A stretch of 64,000 nucleotides of DNA from assembly GCA_038503075.1 (NCBI GenBank), contig JBCAML010000003.1, forward strand, positions 3,348,001 through 3,412,000, in the 5' to 3' direction. The number at the start of each line of letters is the position of its first letter. Position 1 is the stretch's first letter. The notes beneath the pieces were generated by a model. It had not been told where the DNA came from, ran no database searches, and saw only the letters and a list, made by a program, of their open reading frames with translations. Both the position numbers and the translations under genes were made by a program. Positions 12,192-24,195 of this stretch are shown here, piece after piece. The stretch is from Gyromitra esculenta. Its lineage: Eukaryota > Ascomycota > Pezizomycetes > Pezizales > Discinaceae.

Positions 12192-14687
12192 CTAGATTGC
12201 GAACGCATCACGAAACAATCGCCTAGGGGATTCGTCGTTGATCAAACCCTGAGCTTCCCGAGTGTTCTGTGGATCACCAAAACAAAGCCCGGCTGGTTCG
12301 TCGTTGATCGAACCCTGAGCTTTCCGGGTGTTCCGCGGGTCATTAAAACAAAGCTTGGCTGGTTCGTCGTTGATCGAACCCTGAGCTTTCCGGGTGTTCT
12401 GTGGATCATTAAAACGAAGCCCAGCGGGTTCGTCGTTGATCAGACCCTGAGCTTCCCAAACGTTCTGTGGATCATTAAAACGAAACTCAGCGGGTTCGTC
12501 ATTGATCAAACCCTGAGCTCCCCAAGCGTTCTGTGGATCATTAAAACAAAACTCAGCGGGTTCGTCGTTGATCAAACCCTGAGCTTCCCGAGTGTTCAAT
12601 AAATCATTAAACGGCGGCTCAGCGGTTTCATCCTTGATCAAACCCTGAGCTTTCCGGGTTTTCGATAAATCATTAAACAGCGGCTTAGCGGTTTCATCAT
12701 TAATCAAATCTTGAGCCTCCCAAGTGTTCAGCCAATCACCAACAATTTTCTCCGCTTCTTTTGTATCATATAGCCAGTAATACTCCCCCGAGGGAGCCCA
12801 GTTGTACATGTCGGATGCAATATTTTCAAGGGCGGCTGGTTGTCCGTATGTTTCTAACTGTTCATCCAAAATGTCCCCATATGCATATGCTGAGATGCCA
12901 GGAAAGAGCGGTGCGTTATCGAGAATTAGCTCAAAAGCTAAAAGCTGCGCCGCGGTCTCCTCTGCGGACCAAAGATCTCCGAAATCTGTCATCGCCGTAA
13001 TAAAATCCGGGCTAGCGGGAGCTTGCTGTATTAGGGGCCCTGAGATAATGTTATCGGGATTGAGGGCGAAGATATCATATGCCTCTGGTGTCTGTGAGTG
13101 TGGTGAGTGGGCACACAGCAAGCACCCATGAGGTTGCTGTTGAGCTTGCTGTTGGGTCAGGTGAGATTGGAGGTTGCAGTCCTCCAACAAATTAGAGTCG
13201 GGGGATGATATACTACCAGTGGGTATCGTCCTTTCTAAGCCAATTCCTTGCGACTGATTGGAAATGATTTGGGAAGAAATATTAAAGACGTTTTGAGCTA
13301 CCTGCAGGTCCTGCTCAGCATCTTGGTCTAAATCCATCCCAGCAACTTGTGAAAGCGATTGGAGATTATAAACGGGGAACGCAGAATATGCAGTCAGCTC
13401 ACGAGGGCGCTCTAAGGGCAAGAGCTCTTGTTGGGTAAGGGGGTTCGGAGCTTGAACGAGAATATCTTCAAGTGCTTGGGGTGAATGGGTCGATTGTCGA
13501 TAGCCAGGACTTAAGCTTTCCTGAGCAGGCTGTAGGTTCTCATGCTTGGAATAAGATTAGAATTCGATGGTAGATAAACAGAACTAGCTGCGAATAAATG
13601 CTTACCTTATCTTCGGTAATATTAAACTGTTGGATACTTGACAACTGGGGGGCAAGAGAACTTGATGGCGGGCTAACATGTTCTGAATCTGAGGATGGCG
13701 GTTTGGAACGAGGACTATGATTCCCTTCAGCCATCTGTACGTATTGGTTTGAATTCGTGACCCGAATATCTCCTGTGATCTGTAGTAGGTAATTTGTTAG
13801 TTAGGAAGCATTTAGAAGATTTGTAGGCAATGTTGACGAGTTGCACTTGAAATTAGTGCATGGTAGGGTGGCTTAAATACCTTTAAAATCGGGGATGTTT
13901 GCCGTGAGTGATGACTTTTGTTCTTCAAAACAGGATTCAAATACACAGGCTGTGGGTCTAGAGAAAATTCCCGGTTTTGCGATCTCTGAAACTCTACTGG
14001 CTTGGGTGCTTTATTTTTTTCCGTTGTCTTCTGAGTATGTCTTCGTGTGCGCTTCTTAATTGGGGGTTTGGGGGTTGTTAGGGCATAGACAATGCCATCA
14101 GGATTCTTCGGCAAATGGATGGCTTTGGGTTTGCGGGAGATATTTCCCTTTTCGTTTTGTGGAGTGCTGGGACGTCCATTCGTGCAAGGATTCGGAGGAT
14201 TTGTGGGGCCAAAAGAGGTACCACTTGGATGGCTAGCTCCACGATCCCGTTCTGTACCAAAAGCGCTGCTTCGCTGGGAACTCGTATATCCGCCCATCTG
14301 AAACATTGAAAGCCCCGCGGCCATAGAAGCACAGGGAATAATATTCGTACCACCGGGGTAACCATTGGTTCTGTTGTCTATTGCGATATCATTACTATAG
14401 TTTCGGTGGAGGCTGATTCTACTAGGGTATCGATAGCTGCTAACGCTTCGCCCACCTGTCACATTATTGATACTGCTTTGTAGGTGGCTTGCATGTTCGC
14501 TTATATCCTCAGGCGGTGGGTTATATTGATCGGAAATTCTGAGTTGATGATTAGATTAAAAACTGGTAAGACTGGATTGAAGGACCTACCGTCTCAAACT
14601 ATGTGGAGGCGGCTGTTGTGATGAGGAGTTGGGATTATTGGTTTGAGATGGTACTCTAGTAACGCTGCTGGGCGTTTTTTCGGACAT
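12192..14687 (-). CDS. Orphan protein with C-terminal 22-residue tandem repeats
   Basis: Four exons join in frame: 14687-14590, 14538-13881, 13779-13606 and 13544-12192, giving 760 residues. The start is MSEKTPSSVTRVPSQ. The N-terminal half is low-complexity and rich in Ser, Pro and Asn, with a basic patch (KPPIKKRTRRHTQK) that could be a nuclear signal. The middle is Gln-rich (HLTQQQAQQQPHGCLL). A more ordered acidic/aromatic segment follows (LWSAEETAAQLLAFELILD, then APSGEYYWLYD). The C-terminal ~180 residues are about eight copies of a 22-residue unit, typical copy NTREAQGLINDEPAEFCFND plus PQ. No family is recognised. A nuclear or transcription-related role would be a guess from composition. 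The continuous frame across the repeats argues that the gene is real and under selection. Confidence 0.72.
12204..12732 (-). repeat. 66-bp coding tandem repeat, about 8 copies
   Basis: Each unit encodes 22 residues with core AQGLINDEPA and ending FNDPQ. The first two copies and the last are the most divergent and the middle copies are nearly identical, a pattern typical of expansion by slippage or unequal exchange. All copies keep the frame. Confidence 0.9.
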
Positions 14688-15666
14688 TGAATATGGTTTT
14701 AAGAATATCCTGTTTTCCTCAAGATGTGTCACTATCTACATATGAGCAGAAATATTTATAGTCCCAGCTAGATGTGCCTGTAGTAAAGTAGACTTTAATG
14801 TCAGATACTTGTATGGTCATAGGGCTGTCATCATAGCCTGGGTATTGCGTTGAGTGGGGAGGACTGTTTGTTCCATTTTTGATTAGTTATAGACGGACTT
14901 ACCAGAACCCTAGAGAATTCCGGAGGAGGCCACTTGAGCCTCTAGTCTTACCCATACATGAAGTTCCTAGGACCCTCAAGATAAGTTAAACCCAAAATCT
15001 AGAGTGTATAGATAGGTCAAGCTACCAGTGATAAGACTGGGTAAATAAGGCTGACATGAATATCGTCACCAATTATCACTCGCTCTCGCCTTAATTACCG
15101 AACTCACAAAAAAAAGGGAGGGGTTGGTAAAGCACTCCCCGTTTAAACTGGCATTATAATTCTTTAATTTGAATAGTCACAGCAACACGAGATCTCGGAC
15201 TGTATTAATTTGTCAGTTAGAAATATAAATCAAAGCTGGGGGAAGGGTTTCCGAATGAAACATTCTATACTTGACCAAATTTTTTTACTCCATTAAAATA
15301 TCTGGAACCTAACTAGCACCAACCCAAATTTTTTAGCACTCTAATTCGATTCGAAATACGTATGCGAGGAGGCATAAATTAAAGCTGGGTCTTCTATTGT
15401 CAACTAATTTTCGTAGAAATCTGTGGGACCGTAATTGACTGAGCAGCCAATTCGATATTGAATCCCACTATATATACCAACATATCGAAAGGCTGGAGCA
15501 TCCTCCTCTTTATCCGCCCATTCCCATCTACACAGCTACATATACCTACACAACTGCATCCACATGATCCACACTCACACCTACGTGCACACCCACATTC
15601 AGACGGAAGTCGAGCCTCCCATCTTGTTCATACAAAAGGTTCTACAGAGACAGTTCGACATTTAAC
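14688..15666. other. Divergent intergenic region
   Basis: This separates the repeat-protein gene (minus) from the 144-residue orphan (plus). It is AT-rich, with no coding signal. The proximal part (about 15440-15660) is presumably the promoter and leader of the orphan. Confidence 0.5.
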
Positions 15667-16291
15667 ATGGTATGTACCCTTGTTCACACCTTACCACCAA
15701 ATCGTATCTAATATACGATCCCAGTCTGGCCTCACGGATTGTCAAGCCTATATTAAGGCTATCCGAGCAAATCTCGACTCTATCAGTCGACACAGTAAAT
15801 GGACTATCGATTCCATTGAGTCGATGATTGTATGGGATATAAATCCATCACTCTTCTCCTTTGTCACATTACATATCTATAGTCTAACATTTTTCTTAAA
15901 TAGGCATGGTGCGGCAGTGATTTCCTGGCGTTTATCTTTTTAGAAGAGTCTTGTGGCCGGTTTATGTACCGGCAACACCTTGAGGCCTTGCAAACCATTG
16001 AAAAATGGCGCAGGCTGCTAAAAAAAGATGACTCACCAAAATCTGAACATATTGAACACCTCTTTGGAGCGCTTCATAATGAGCTTGGTAAGATCCTCCC
16101 CACAGAAAAAAATTTGACCAAAATACTGACACCAATATCCATTCGCAGTTCAACTTCTCCGTATAGTCTACCTTCCATCTGGTTCATGTGGAGCCAGGGC
16201 TTGGATGGTCTCCAAGAAGGAGGAGGTTGATATCCATGTGGGTGAGGTTTTTGTGTTATTTGGGCATTGCATCGAGCTCTGCAACTTTTGA
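15667..16291 (+). CDS. 144-residue orphan protein, four exons
   Basis: Exons 15667-15669 (only the ATG), 15725-15829, 15904-16087 and 16149-16291 join with GT-AG borders and consistent phase. The product reads M|SGLTDCQAYIKAIRANL and later ESMI|AWCGSDFLAFIFLEES, then ALHNEL|VQLLRIVYLPSGS, ending GHCIELCNF. It is a mixed helical-looking protein with several Cys and no signal peptide or clear membrane segment. I recognise no family. Support for reality: three consecutive frames are connected by good donors (GTATGT, GTATGG, GTAAGA) without a stop. A different, further-upstream first exon cannot be excluded. Confidence 0.6.
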
Positions 16292-16743
16292 GGATGGAAA
16301 CATAATCTTTGAATATGCAGGTAGTTTTTGCCTTCACCTCCCTAAAAATTACATTGATCGCGATTTACTTGTCGAATGTACGCATAATGGCGTATTTTTG
16401 GAGAATTTTTTTATTTGTCTCGCTCCAGTCTGAGCAGGGGTTAGATTTTTGAACTAATAGAATGCCATGATACCTGAAACATCTCAGTCTTTATCAAAAG
16501 CAATTCACGATTAGTATATTTCCTTTTTTGTATATTTTCGCTTGACGATTACGCTGAGAATTGGTACATACGTGTATAGTTAAACCCTCATCTTGAGCTG
16601 AAACTGATAGAAACCTCTCCTTGTAGAACCCAAGTTCTATTCATTCATACACGTACTCCAATTCCCTTCCCCAGCACCTGGACTTCGCTATACACAACCA
16701 ACAGATAGCCACATTCAAAAATTCGGGGGTTTAGACAAGATCG
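16292..16743. other. Intergenic, no gene seen
   Basis: 3' flanks of two convergent small orphan genes. Nothing recognisable. Confidence 0.5.
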
Positions 16744-17094
16744 TTATCCGTGACGGTGCAAGAAATACCTCCCAGCCTCTAGGCCATAGCAGTAGTAAGG
16801 TTCCTGACAAGTATGACCAGGAAAGGAATGAAACTGATACCAGCCCAAAATTTCGTCGATTAGCGGATGAGGATAATTGGCAAACCAACCCTCGCGGATT
16901 TCCTGAACTGACATCGCCTTGAAGTTTTCGGGGGTCCCGGCCCAACAGTTATTGCACAGTGTATTAGAGTATTGATGCTGAAGCTCTCCGTCATGTATAA
17001 AATAATCAACGTGACAGTCGTTGTTGCCAGAAGTTGGGATGCTCGCAAAAGACTTGTGCCAACAGGAAAAATGGGTTATGATGTTGATACACAT
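16744..17094 (-). CDS. 116-residue Cys/His-rich orphan protein
   Basis: Single uninterrupted frame from ATG (17094) to TAA. It starts MCINIITHFSCWHKS and contains CHVDYFIHDG, then NTLCNNCWAG and HTCQEPYYCYG. The opening MC..ITHF-C-H is like the start of many small fungal proteins with paired Cys/His residues that may bind zinc; this resemblance is from memory and is not proof. There is no signal peptide. The neighbours are also orphans, so context does not help. The even spread of Cys and aromatic residues argues for a real protein. Confidence 0.6.
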   Translation of the reverse strand: MCINIITHFSCWHKSFASIPTSGNNDCHVDYFIHDGELQHQYSNTLCNNCWAGTPENFKAMSVQEIREGWFANYPHPLIDEILGWYQFHSFPGHTCQEPYYCYGLEAGRYFLHRHG

Positions 17095-20000
17095 TGTTCT
17101 TGCTGCTAGGTTTTTTTTTTGCTTGTCGTAGGGATTATCGAAACAATTGAAAGTTAATAGGGGAATCGTACTCTTTTATCAGCATAGAAGGTGACCAAGT
17201 TTTTTTCGCTCGCCTGTGCATGGCCCCATATTTGGACTAATAGCAGAACTCGAAACCATAGAATTTGTTTGTGTATTTTTTTACTACACATTTGGCTACT
17301 TAGTGGGGTGATTTTTGGTGACGTGCTTGTGGCTGCTTCCCATTACCCGGACGAGCTCCCTCGGTAAACTTTCTAACCGCATACGCTTGGATCAGATAAG
17401 ATAAAAATACGCAATCAAAATCCCAATTTTCGGGAAACAAATTTCAGTATCTTAGGACAGCTTCACAGGCTCTATAGCAGACGATCTAGAATTATCTAGC
17501 CTTGGCGAGTTCCTTCTTTGTGAAGCAGTACGTTGTCTGAACAGTGACGTCTCCAGTAATAAAAATCAAGTCATCGTTATATCTACAAATATATTAGTAC
17601 ATCTCCATCTAACAGCGAAATCTAGGTATTATTACCTCTCGCCTTTCTACTAGGATTACTCATATCACCTGCCCTCAGCTCCTCATTACTTTCGCTTCCC
17701 CGTCTGTTCTCTCTGAAACTCCAGCTCTCTCTGCGATAAAGCTTTACTACTGTTAGAATTCGTTATTAGCATCAAGTCCCTATTATCAGTTTTCGGGGAA
17801 ATCGGGGAACAGGCTTGAGCAACATTCTACATTGAGGGCACGGCCACACCCGCCTAGGGCAGGTTCGCGTACATGCAAGTACACCATAGTAACTAGCAAA
17901 TTTTTTTATTCTATTATCATTTGTACAGTTCTAACTATGAAAGAAAAAGATAAAGCGTCATGCAAAAGCAAGTCGGCATTCTTGTTAACCTCGCCAGTGT
18001 CCTTCAGAGACACCAAGCCGCCAATCAGACAGAAATCTATTCATAAGCTGACGGCACCTAACGGCACCCGCGCCCACCCATTAACAGAAGCATCGCCGAC
18101 AGATGGTCCAAGTCATTACCATGTTGTAGTAGAGATGGTGCCTGGATTTGTGGTTGCAATCGACGTCATCAAGATCCAGGACCTTGCTTTCCGAGATGAT
18201 TGAAAGGGCACTAACTCTAGTGTTCTGAAGGAGGACAGCTAGCTAGCTTTGAGTTTGTAGGTAGCAAGATGAGACATCATTGCAAGAAGGGGACTATAGA
18301 CCAGTAAGATCTCGATTAGCCTCTCGATACTTAAAACGATACAGCACCAAACATTGATAAATTTACTAAATAACTCCAGGACAGCTTTATGATTCAAACC
18401 ATAAACATCAACAAACCAGTGTGGTTTACAATGCACGGCTGCTCGAGGCCTCGTCTCGAGACAGCGCGAGGCAGGGGAGTCTACGAGGACAATTTGCCTA
18501 GAGGTGTTTTGCTGCCCGCCTCAAGCCGCTTGAGGTCTAGGATAGCATGATTTTGTAGGATCCCCTCTCCTCAAGATTCACTTCCCATTATATAACCCCA
18601 AATCTAGTCTCTTTGATAGTGTTATATTCCCATTCCTACCTAGGAACCTCAATATGTCTTCCAACACAATATACGTACTAAAGGTTGTGACATTCGTGTT
18701 TGCTGAAGGTGAATTTATTCTCCAAGTGTCACTTTGAGCCACCTCGAGGTATAACTCCTCTCTGCTCGAGCCGCTCGAGGCAAGTCCTGAAATTCATGAG
18801 GCATCTTGAAGCCTTCCTCCCTGTTCGTATCAAAACGCCTCGTGGGTACCGTCGATGCTGCAATCGTCACTCTAGTACAATGAGATATATCTTCGAGATT
18901 CAAGTTGGCTAGTTCTTGGTGTTTCGGTTGCCGTTGCAAGCTTAGCATTGATTTGTACTTGACTGGGGATCAACCCGCGTTCCTGACTATTTGCGTAAAA
19001 ATCCAGGTACGGGATATGCCAACATCTCGGGCTCAATATCCCGTTCCTCTCATCAGCAGCGACAGGAATTCAATCGGTTCTCTGATTAGTATATCTTCCA
19101 GCGAGGAGCCGCTAAGATGACGCCACGGATAATACCCCTAATCGCTATCCCATCGATGCTTATATTAGCAGCCGTCACAAAATATCACTTGCGTAGATAA
19201 ACTCACTTCATATTCTCTAGATGATCCAAGGCTGCGAATGGTATCGTCAAAGTAGAAATATCCTAGAATTCCATGACCATCACGGTTAGCATGCCCGTAA
19301 GATCGCCCGTTCAAGCGGAAACCCGGAAAAGAAAGAGCAATTAACGGGGACGGTCGAGGATCCAGAGTGGTAGATTGGTTGATCGACGGCTTGGCGCCTA
19401 CGACGCGAGTGATCATCCATGACCGCTTTCGAGAATCCATAGAATTAAAAAAAAAAGGCCCTCCCCTACCACCAGCAAAAATACCCTCCACACCAATTTA
19501 CAGGTCATGGTCACAAAGCCGCTATCCATCGCCAGACTCAGCTGCTAATAGTAAATTATAGCAAGTCGCATCCATAAATACTCTAAACTCTTCTTCATCT
19601 CCTCGCAGGCAGCCAGAAGATGATGAAAAGCAGCAGCCATAAGGCAAACCACTCTTAGGGAGAAAAAAAAGCCGAAACTTTAAAAAAAACCCCCCCTTGA
19701 AGATAAGGGGAAAGTGAACAAAAGAAACCAGCCCCGCAGTCAGTACCAGTCAGCCTGTGCCACGGGTACTGGAGCCAGTCTGGGCAGGAGCAGCCCAGAC
19801 AGACTACTCCCGTCGGATCAGCAGTGATAGAAAAAAAAAGTGAGGGAGTGAAAACAGGGGAATGAATTGTGGTGATGATGGAGATGAAGGAAGAGGGGCG
19901 GGAAGAAGAGCAGTACATGTATTTATGGTCTACGTTTTCGCCGACGGTGCTTGGCGGCTAGGGACAGCCAAGAAGTGCACTAGTACCTCCCTCCCCTTCT

Positions 20001-20924
20001 CCCGCACCAATTTTATGGTATGCACCTGTTATGTTGAATTTGCGGTTGCATAGACATGTGTTTTACCAAAGACAGCGGCAGCAGCTGGGTGAGCTCTTGC
20101 ACGTGTGCTAATGGAAAGTGATGCACATTTCGAATAATTCCTCAATTTCCAACAACCACAAGATCACAAATAGCTACATGTACGTGTAGTGGGACAATTT
20201 AAGCTGCGTGGAATTTGGGCCTAACCAAAAAAAATAGGTCCGTTGTTACATGTACATATAGTTATTATTGTTGCGCTTTTAGGTTGGAAGTTGGTGATTT
20301 TATGCACCCTTCACTCGATATGCATATATATCATAAGGCAGAGCTAGGTATTCTAACCCATAGGATGGCTAATAAACCCGATCATTAAAACATGCGTTTA
20401 TGTTGGGTTTTGTAGCGAGGCAAAACAGAGAGTTCAGGTTTATCGAAGAGAGCTGTAGCAATCACCAACACAAATTCTCACTCGATCAGAAATAGGATTC
20501 GTAGACTAGTCTATAGACCCAGTGTGAGAGAAGAAAAAAGGCCATAACTACATGTACCCACAACTCTTTCTTCACCCCATAGTTACCAAACACGAAGCAG
20601 AGTTCACAGCTTACTCAAACCCAAACTCGAAACTCGAAAAAAATTCAAGATAGAGAAGAAAAAATTCAATGCTTTGGTATTTTAAAAAATCGCCCTGTCC
20701 AATCCGTACCATCCATGCACAAGACATTTGATATAAAAGCAAATAACAGGACAAGAATAAGAATAATAGAACCCAGGCTATGTAAGCCATCCGTACCCTT
20801 TCAAACGAACGCTTTCGCCAAAAACCCATCTCCAACAAACCGCCCACCCAGCCTACAAGAAAGAAAAGAAAACGAACTAAAATGCCACAAGTATATAAAA
20901 CAGATAAACACAAAAATGCCTCTT
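17095..20924. other. Gene-poor stretch of 3.8 kb
   Basis: I find no supported gene. Short frames at 17832-18203 and 19165-19491 have no recognisable content. The stretch holds a cluster of CTCGAG palindromes (18442-18779) and four TACATGTA palindromes (19914, 20175, 20247, 20549). Confidence 0.5.
18442..18779. repeat. Cluster of CTCGAG palindromes
   Basis: CTCGAG occurs at 18442, 18455, 18743, 18765 and 18774. The last two form the larger near-palindrome CTCGAGCCGCTCGAG. Between them lie related G/C-rich inverted words such as CCTCAAGCCGCTTGAGG. Function unknown. Confidence 0.6.
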
Positions 20925-22808
20925 TCAACGTCTATTCCTATCCCACCCCTCAGCCCCAGCCCCAGCCTCAGCTGATGGCCTTCCATTAGCCCCATACGCC
21001 AACCCACTCCCTGAAATCATCACGCCCGCCGGCGGCATTTTTCGCCTTTCCTTCATCTCCGGCTGGCCGGGCTCTCCTATTTGCATCCCCTCAAATCCAA
21101 TCCCGATAGTTCCTTGTACATACCCCCTCTCCCGTTCCCGTTCCCGTTCCCTTTCCATCATACGCTGTCTATCAGCCTCTTGCTGTTCTCGTGCGTATCG
21201 GTCGCGTTCGCGTTCTCGCTCACGTAGCTCCCTATCCGCTAACGGGACCCCGGCGGGCTCGGTATGCGATTTATGCAGCAGTTGCCTGGAGCTAGAGCGC
21301 GAGTGCGGATGCGGAGATCCTCCATCGCGGGAACTACGCGATGATGTTCGTGCGGGGTAGTCGCGTGATGCACGGGACTCGTGGGTACGATCACTACGCT
21401 CCCGTTCTCGGTCTACGCGCTCGCCGGAGCGGTCGGAGCCGGAAGGACGGCGTGGGGGTGGCGGCGGCTCATGTATTGAGCTTCGTGGCGGAGCAGGGGA
21501 CTCGCGGTGTGCCGGAGCTGGAGAAATTATCTGCGAGCCCCGCGAGGGTCGGTTCAATGGCTTGTTGACGATTGTATGTGCCCAGGCTTCGAGGTCAACA
21601 TTGGTAGATTTAGCGGCGCGCATGAAAGATTCATCGAGAAGCTCTTGTGGGGAGGGTCGCTTTTCAGGGTCTTTGATGAGGCAGTGTTCGATCATCTTTT
21701 CTAAGGATGGTGGGAAGGCTTTGTTTTTAGGGAGCTTAGGGGCAGGCTCGTTTACGATCTTTTGGAGGAGGTCGAGAATCCCCATGGGGCCGGCGGATGC
21801 TCGGGTCCCAGCGCTTGTTCCGTCGGCATCAAAGGGGAAACGGCCGATGGCAAGTTCTAGCAGTGACAATCCCAAACTCCACACGTCGGATTTGACGCTA
21901 TACTTCGCGCCCTTGATACGCTCGGGGGACATGTACGTGCTCGTCCCAACGAAAGTATCGGCAATAGAATTAATCAGCTCGCCGGACACACCGAAGTCGC
22001 AGAGTTTGATGCTGCCTCGGGAATTGACGAGAATATTGGAGGGCTTGACATCACGATGGAGGATACGGTGAACATTATAGAGGTAGTTAAGGCCCTCGAC
22101 AACGGCCTCAGAGATTTTACCAAGGACATCAATACGGATGGGACCGATCTTTTTAGAGATGGAATCGAGTGAGCTATAAGGGAAGAAGGAGTGATTAATG
22201 AATTGCTGATGAATTTCAATGGTGGGAGGAAATTTACCCGCAGTCCATGTATTCCATACACATGACGACATCGCCTTCGTTTAGGAAGGCCCCGTAGAAG
22301 GACACTATGTAAGGCGAGTGGCACTCGTACATGATGTGGAGCTCTCGAACAATCTGTTTCCGAACCGACGGCTTCGCATCTATATGAATAACCTTTACAG
22401 TCCCGTTAGCCTCCGCTACCCGCTGCCACTGCCACTGCCACTGCCACTCCCCATACGCCCCACTATCAAGGAGATAGTCGAAAAAATACGGGGAAGGACC
22501 AGAAACTCAAATCGAATAAACAAACATACCTTTTTCGCCATGATCGCTCCTGTCGGCGCATGAATGACCTTTGATACGGTCCCCCCATTCCCCGCACCTA
22601 GCTCATTGACGACCTTCAGATCCTCCGCTCTTAAATCTACTTTGAACTCAACACCGATCTCGAGCGTGCTCAGCTGGTCGCCGATGCTATCTCGATTCCG
22701 GTCCTCTTGCAGTACTGGTGGTGCTGTCTTTGGTGGGGCTGCAAGCGCAAGCCCTTTGACGTTTTTACGCTTGAGTGTTTTGGCCTTGAAGCCGGATTGC
22801 TCAGTCAT
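20925..22808 (-). CDS. STE7: MAP kinase kinase, Ste7/Mst7/MEK-2 type
   Basis: Dual-specificity kinase of the pheromone/invasive-growth (Fus3/Kss1-type) cascade. Exons 22808-22530, 22392-22238 and 22173-20925 give 560 residues. The N-terminus KTLKRKNVKGLALAAP matches the start I recall for the rice-blast Mst7 family and has the form of a MAPK docking site. The kinase domain has GAGNGG (residues 71-76), the ATP-binding Lys in AKK (about 92), HRDVKPSN (184-191), DFG (204-206) and the activation-loop pair Ser214/Thr218 in SIADT. The C-terminal ~190 residues are a long Ser/Arg/Glu-rich tail with RERERERERG, longer than the minimal yeast enzyme. The name follows the yeast orthologue. Intron 1 holds a short hexanucleotide repeat. 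Confidence 0.92.
22422..22448. repeat. GCCACT hexanucleotide repeat in STE7 intron 1
   Basis: About four copies of (GCCACT) lie about 30 bases from the intron's 3' end, where a branch point would be expected. It is probably polymorphic. Confidence 0.75.
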
Positions 22809-23084
22809 TACTGCGGTGGCGGACAGTACAGGGGGTGGTGGTGGTGGGAAATAAAGGGATAAAGGGAGTGACCAAGTGGATCGAGAGAGTGGTGGAGGGG
22901 ATAATGCAAACTAGAGCTCAAGTGGGCGGTGGAGAAGGAGGGAGAGGAGGAAGATGATGAAGGGAGATAGAAAGAGATTGGGTGGGGTAGAGAGAGATAG
23001 AAAGGGTGAAATAGAGAAGCAGGATAAAGCCTATATCTGTATAGATAGATAGCTATGTATGCAGGCAGTGGAGGATGTGAATGG

Positions 23085-23115
23085 TAGTGGAGGTGGAGGT
23101 GGAGGTGGAGGTGGA
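23085..23115. repeat. GTGGAG-type microsatellite
   Basis: About five tandem copies of GGAGGT, upstream of STE7. Confidence 0.8.
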
Positions 23116-23227
23116 CTGTTCGAGATCGGGTTCTGCTGTGCTGTCTGTATCTGCTGTCGGGTCTATTGGCGGCTTGGGAGGCTTGCTGGGGTCCTGGAAC
23201 GAGCAACGCGGGCAACGGTCGACGAAA

Positions 23228-23249
23228 CGAGACGAGACGAGACGAGACG
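23228..23249. repeat. GACGA-type microsatellite
   Basis: Tandem GAGAC units upstream of STE7. Confidence 0.8.
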
Positions 23250-24153
23250 CGCAGAGTTACAGATAGAGGGCGGGAAAGCCAGAACTACGGCGGAGGGAGA
23301 ACAAGCAGTGACAGAACCCAAGAAGATCGTGAACCGGCGAACTATGCAAGCAGACCAGAGCAGAGAGGATCTCGAGAGGAACAGAAACGAGACAATGAAA
23401 GAAAAACAGCGATAAATAGAGAGAAAGGCGTGAAGGGGAAACTCTTCAAGAGAGAACGAAAGATTGGTCTGTCGAAGCTCTCCCTCTATACCTCTTTTTC
23501 CATTCAGGGGGAACACCGTGATATTATGTATTATGCAAAACTCCACTATCTCCTCCTCAATCACAATCTCCACTCCTTCCCCCACCTCCTGCGGAAATCG
23601 GACAAGCAATTAAATACACACAGACACAAACGGCAGCGCCCAGCAAAAAACGCCATGCACCGATCCTCTCTTGGGTGGGTGGAGTTGGAAAAGGGCCAAA
23701 ATTGGGTTCCGCGGTGGTGCAGAAGCGCCCTCGTCGCAAGAAAGGGGAAAAAGCTGCTGGGCTGCTATTCTTGGGTTGCCCGCGCTAGCAGGCTGGGTGG
23801 GCAACAACAAGCGAATGGGCGAGTGAGAGATCAAGACCCGACACAGGACGAGAGGATCCCCTTCCCGCAAAGATAGATACAGCAATTCTACTCCTACGCC
23901 GTGTAGATACGTATTTACCCTCCGACAGAAGACCAAATAGATAACGCCTGTCTCTCTCCTAAGATCCTCGATGAGCCACGCCCACAGGATCGAGGATCAA
24001 TCTCCCTCAACCGCCCTCCTCGTCGTCAAATGGGAAAAACCCCTCGAACCACGACGAGCCCAGAGACCCCGCGTTTACATTTCACGTGTCGTTGCAACTA
24101 TATCCGTTTAGTCACGTGATTGTTACTGTCTGCTTACTCACCCGTCCCGGCTA

Positions 24154-24195
24154 ACGCGTAAAGTCCCTTTCCTAGCGCGTTTCCCTGCAACGCGT
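24154..24195. promoter_or_regulatory. Two MCB (ACGCGT) boxes upstream of MRC1
   Basis: ACGCGT occurs at 24154-24159 and 24190-24195, with GCGCGT at 24175-24180 between them, 140-180 bases before the MRC1 ATG. MCB boxes bind MBF (Mbp1/Swi6, or Res/Cdc10 in fission yeast) and drive G1/S transcription of replication genes, which fits the gene. Binding here is inferred. Confidence 0.6.

Noticed and set aside
17832..18203. 123-codon plus-strand frame
   Set aside because: No family content, no splice support, and a typical chance length for this composition.
21341..22071. Plus-strand frames opposite the STE7 exons
   Set aside because: Shadow frames of a clear kinase gene.
23166..23876. 236-codon plus-strand frame upstream of MRC1
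   Set aside because: It runs through microsatellites and leader-like DNA; the translation is arginine-rich noise and several frames overlap it equally well.
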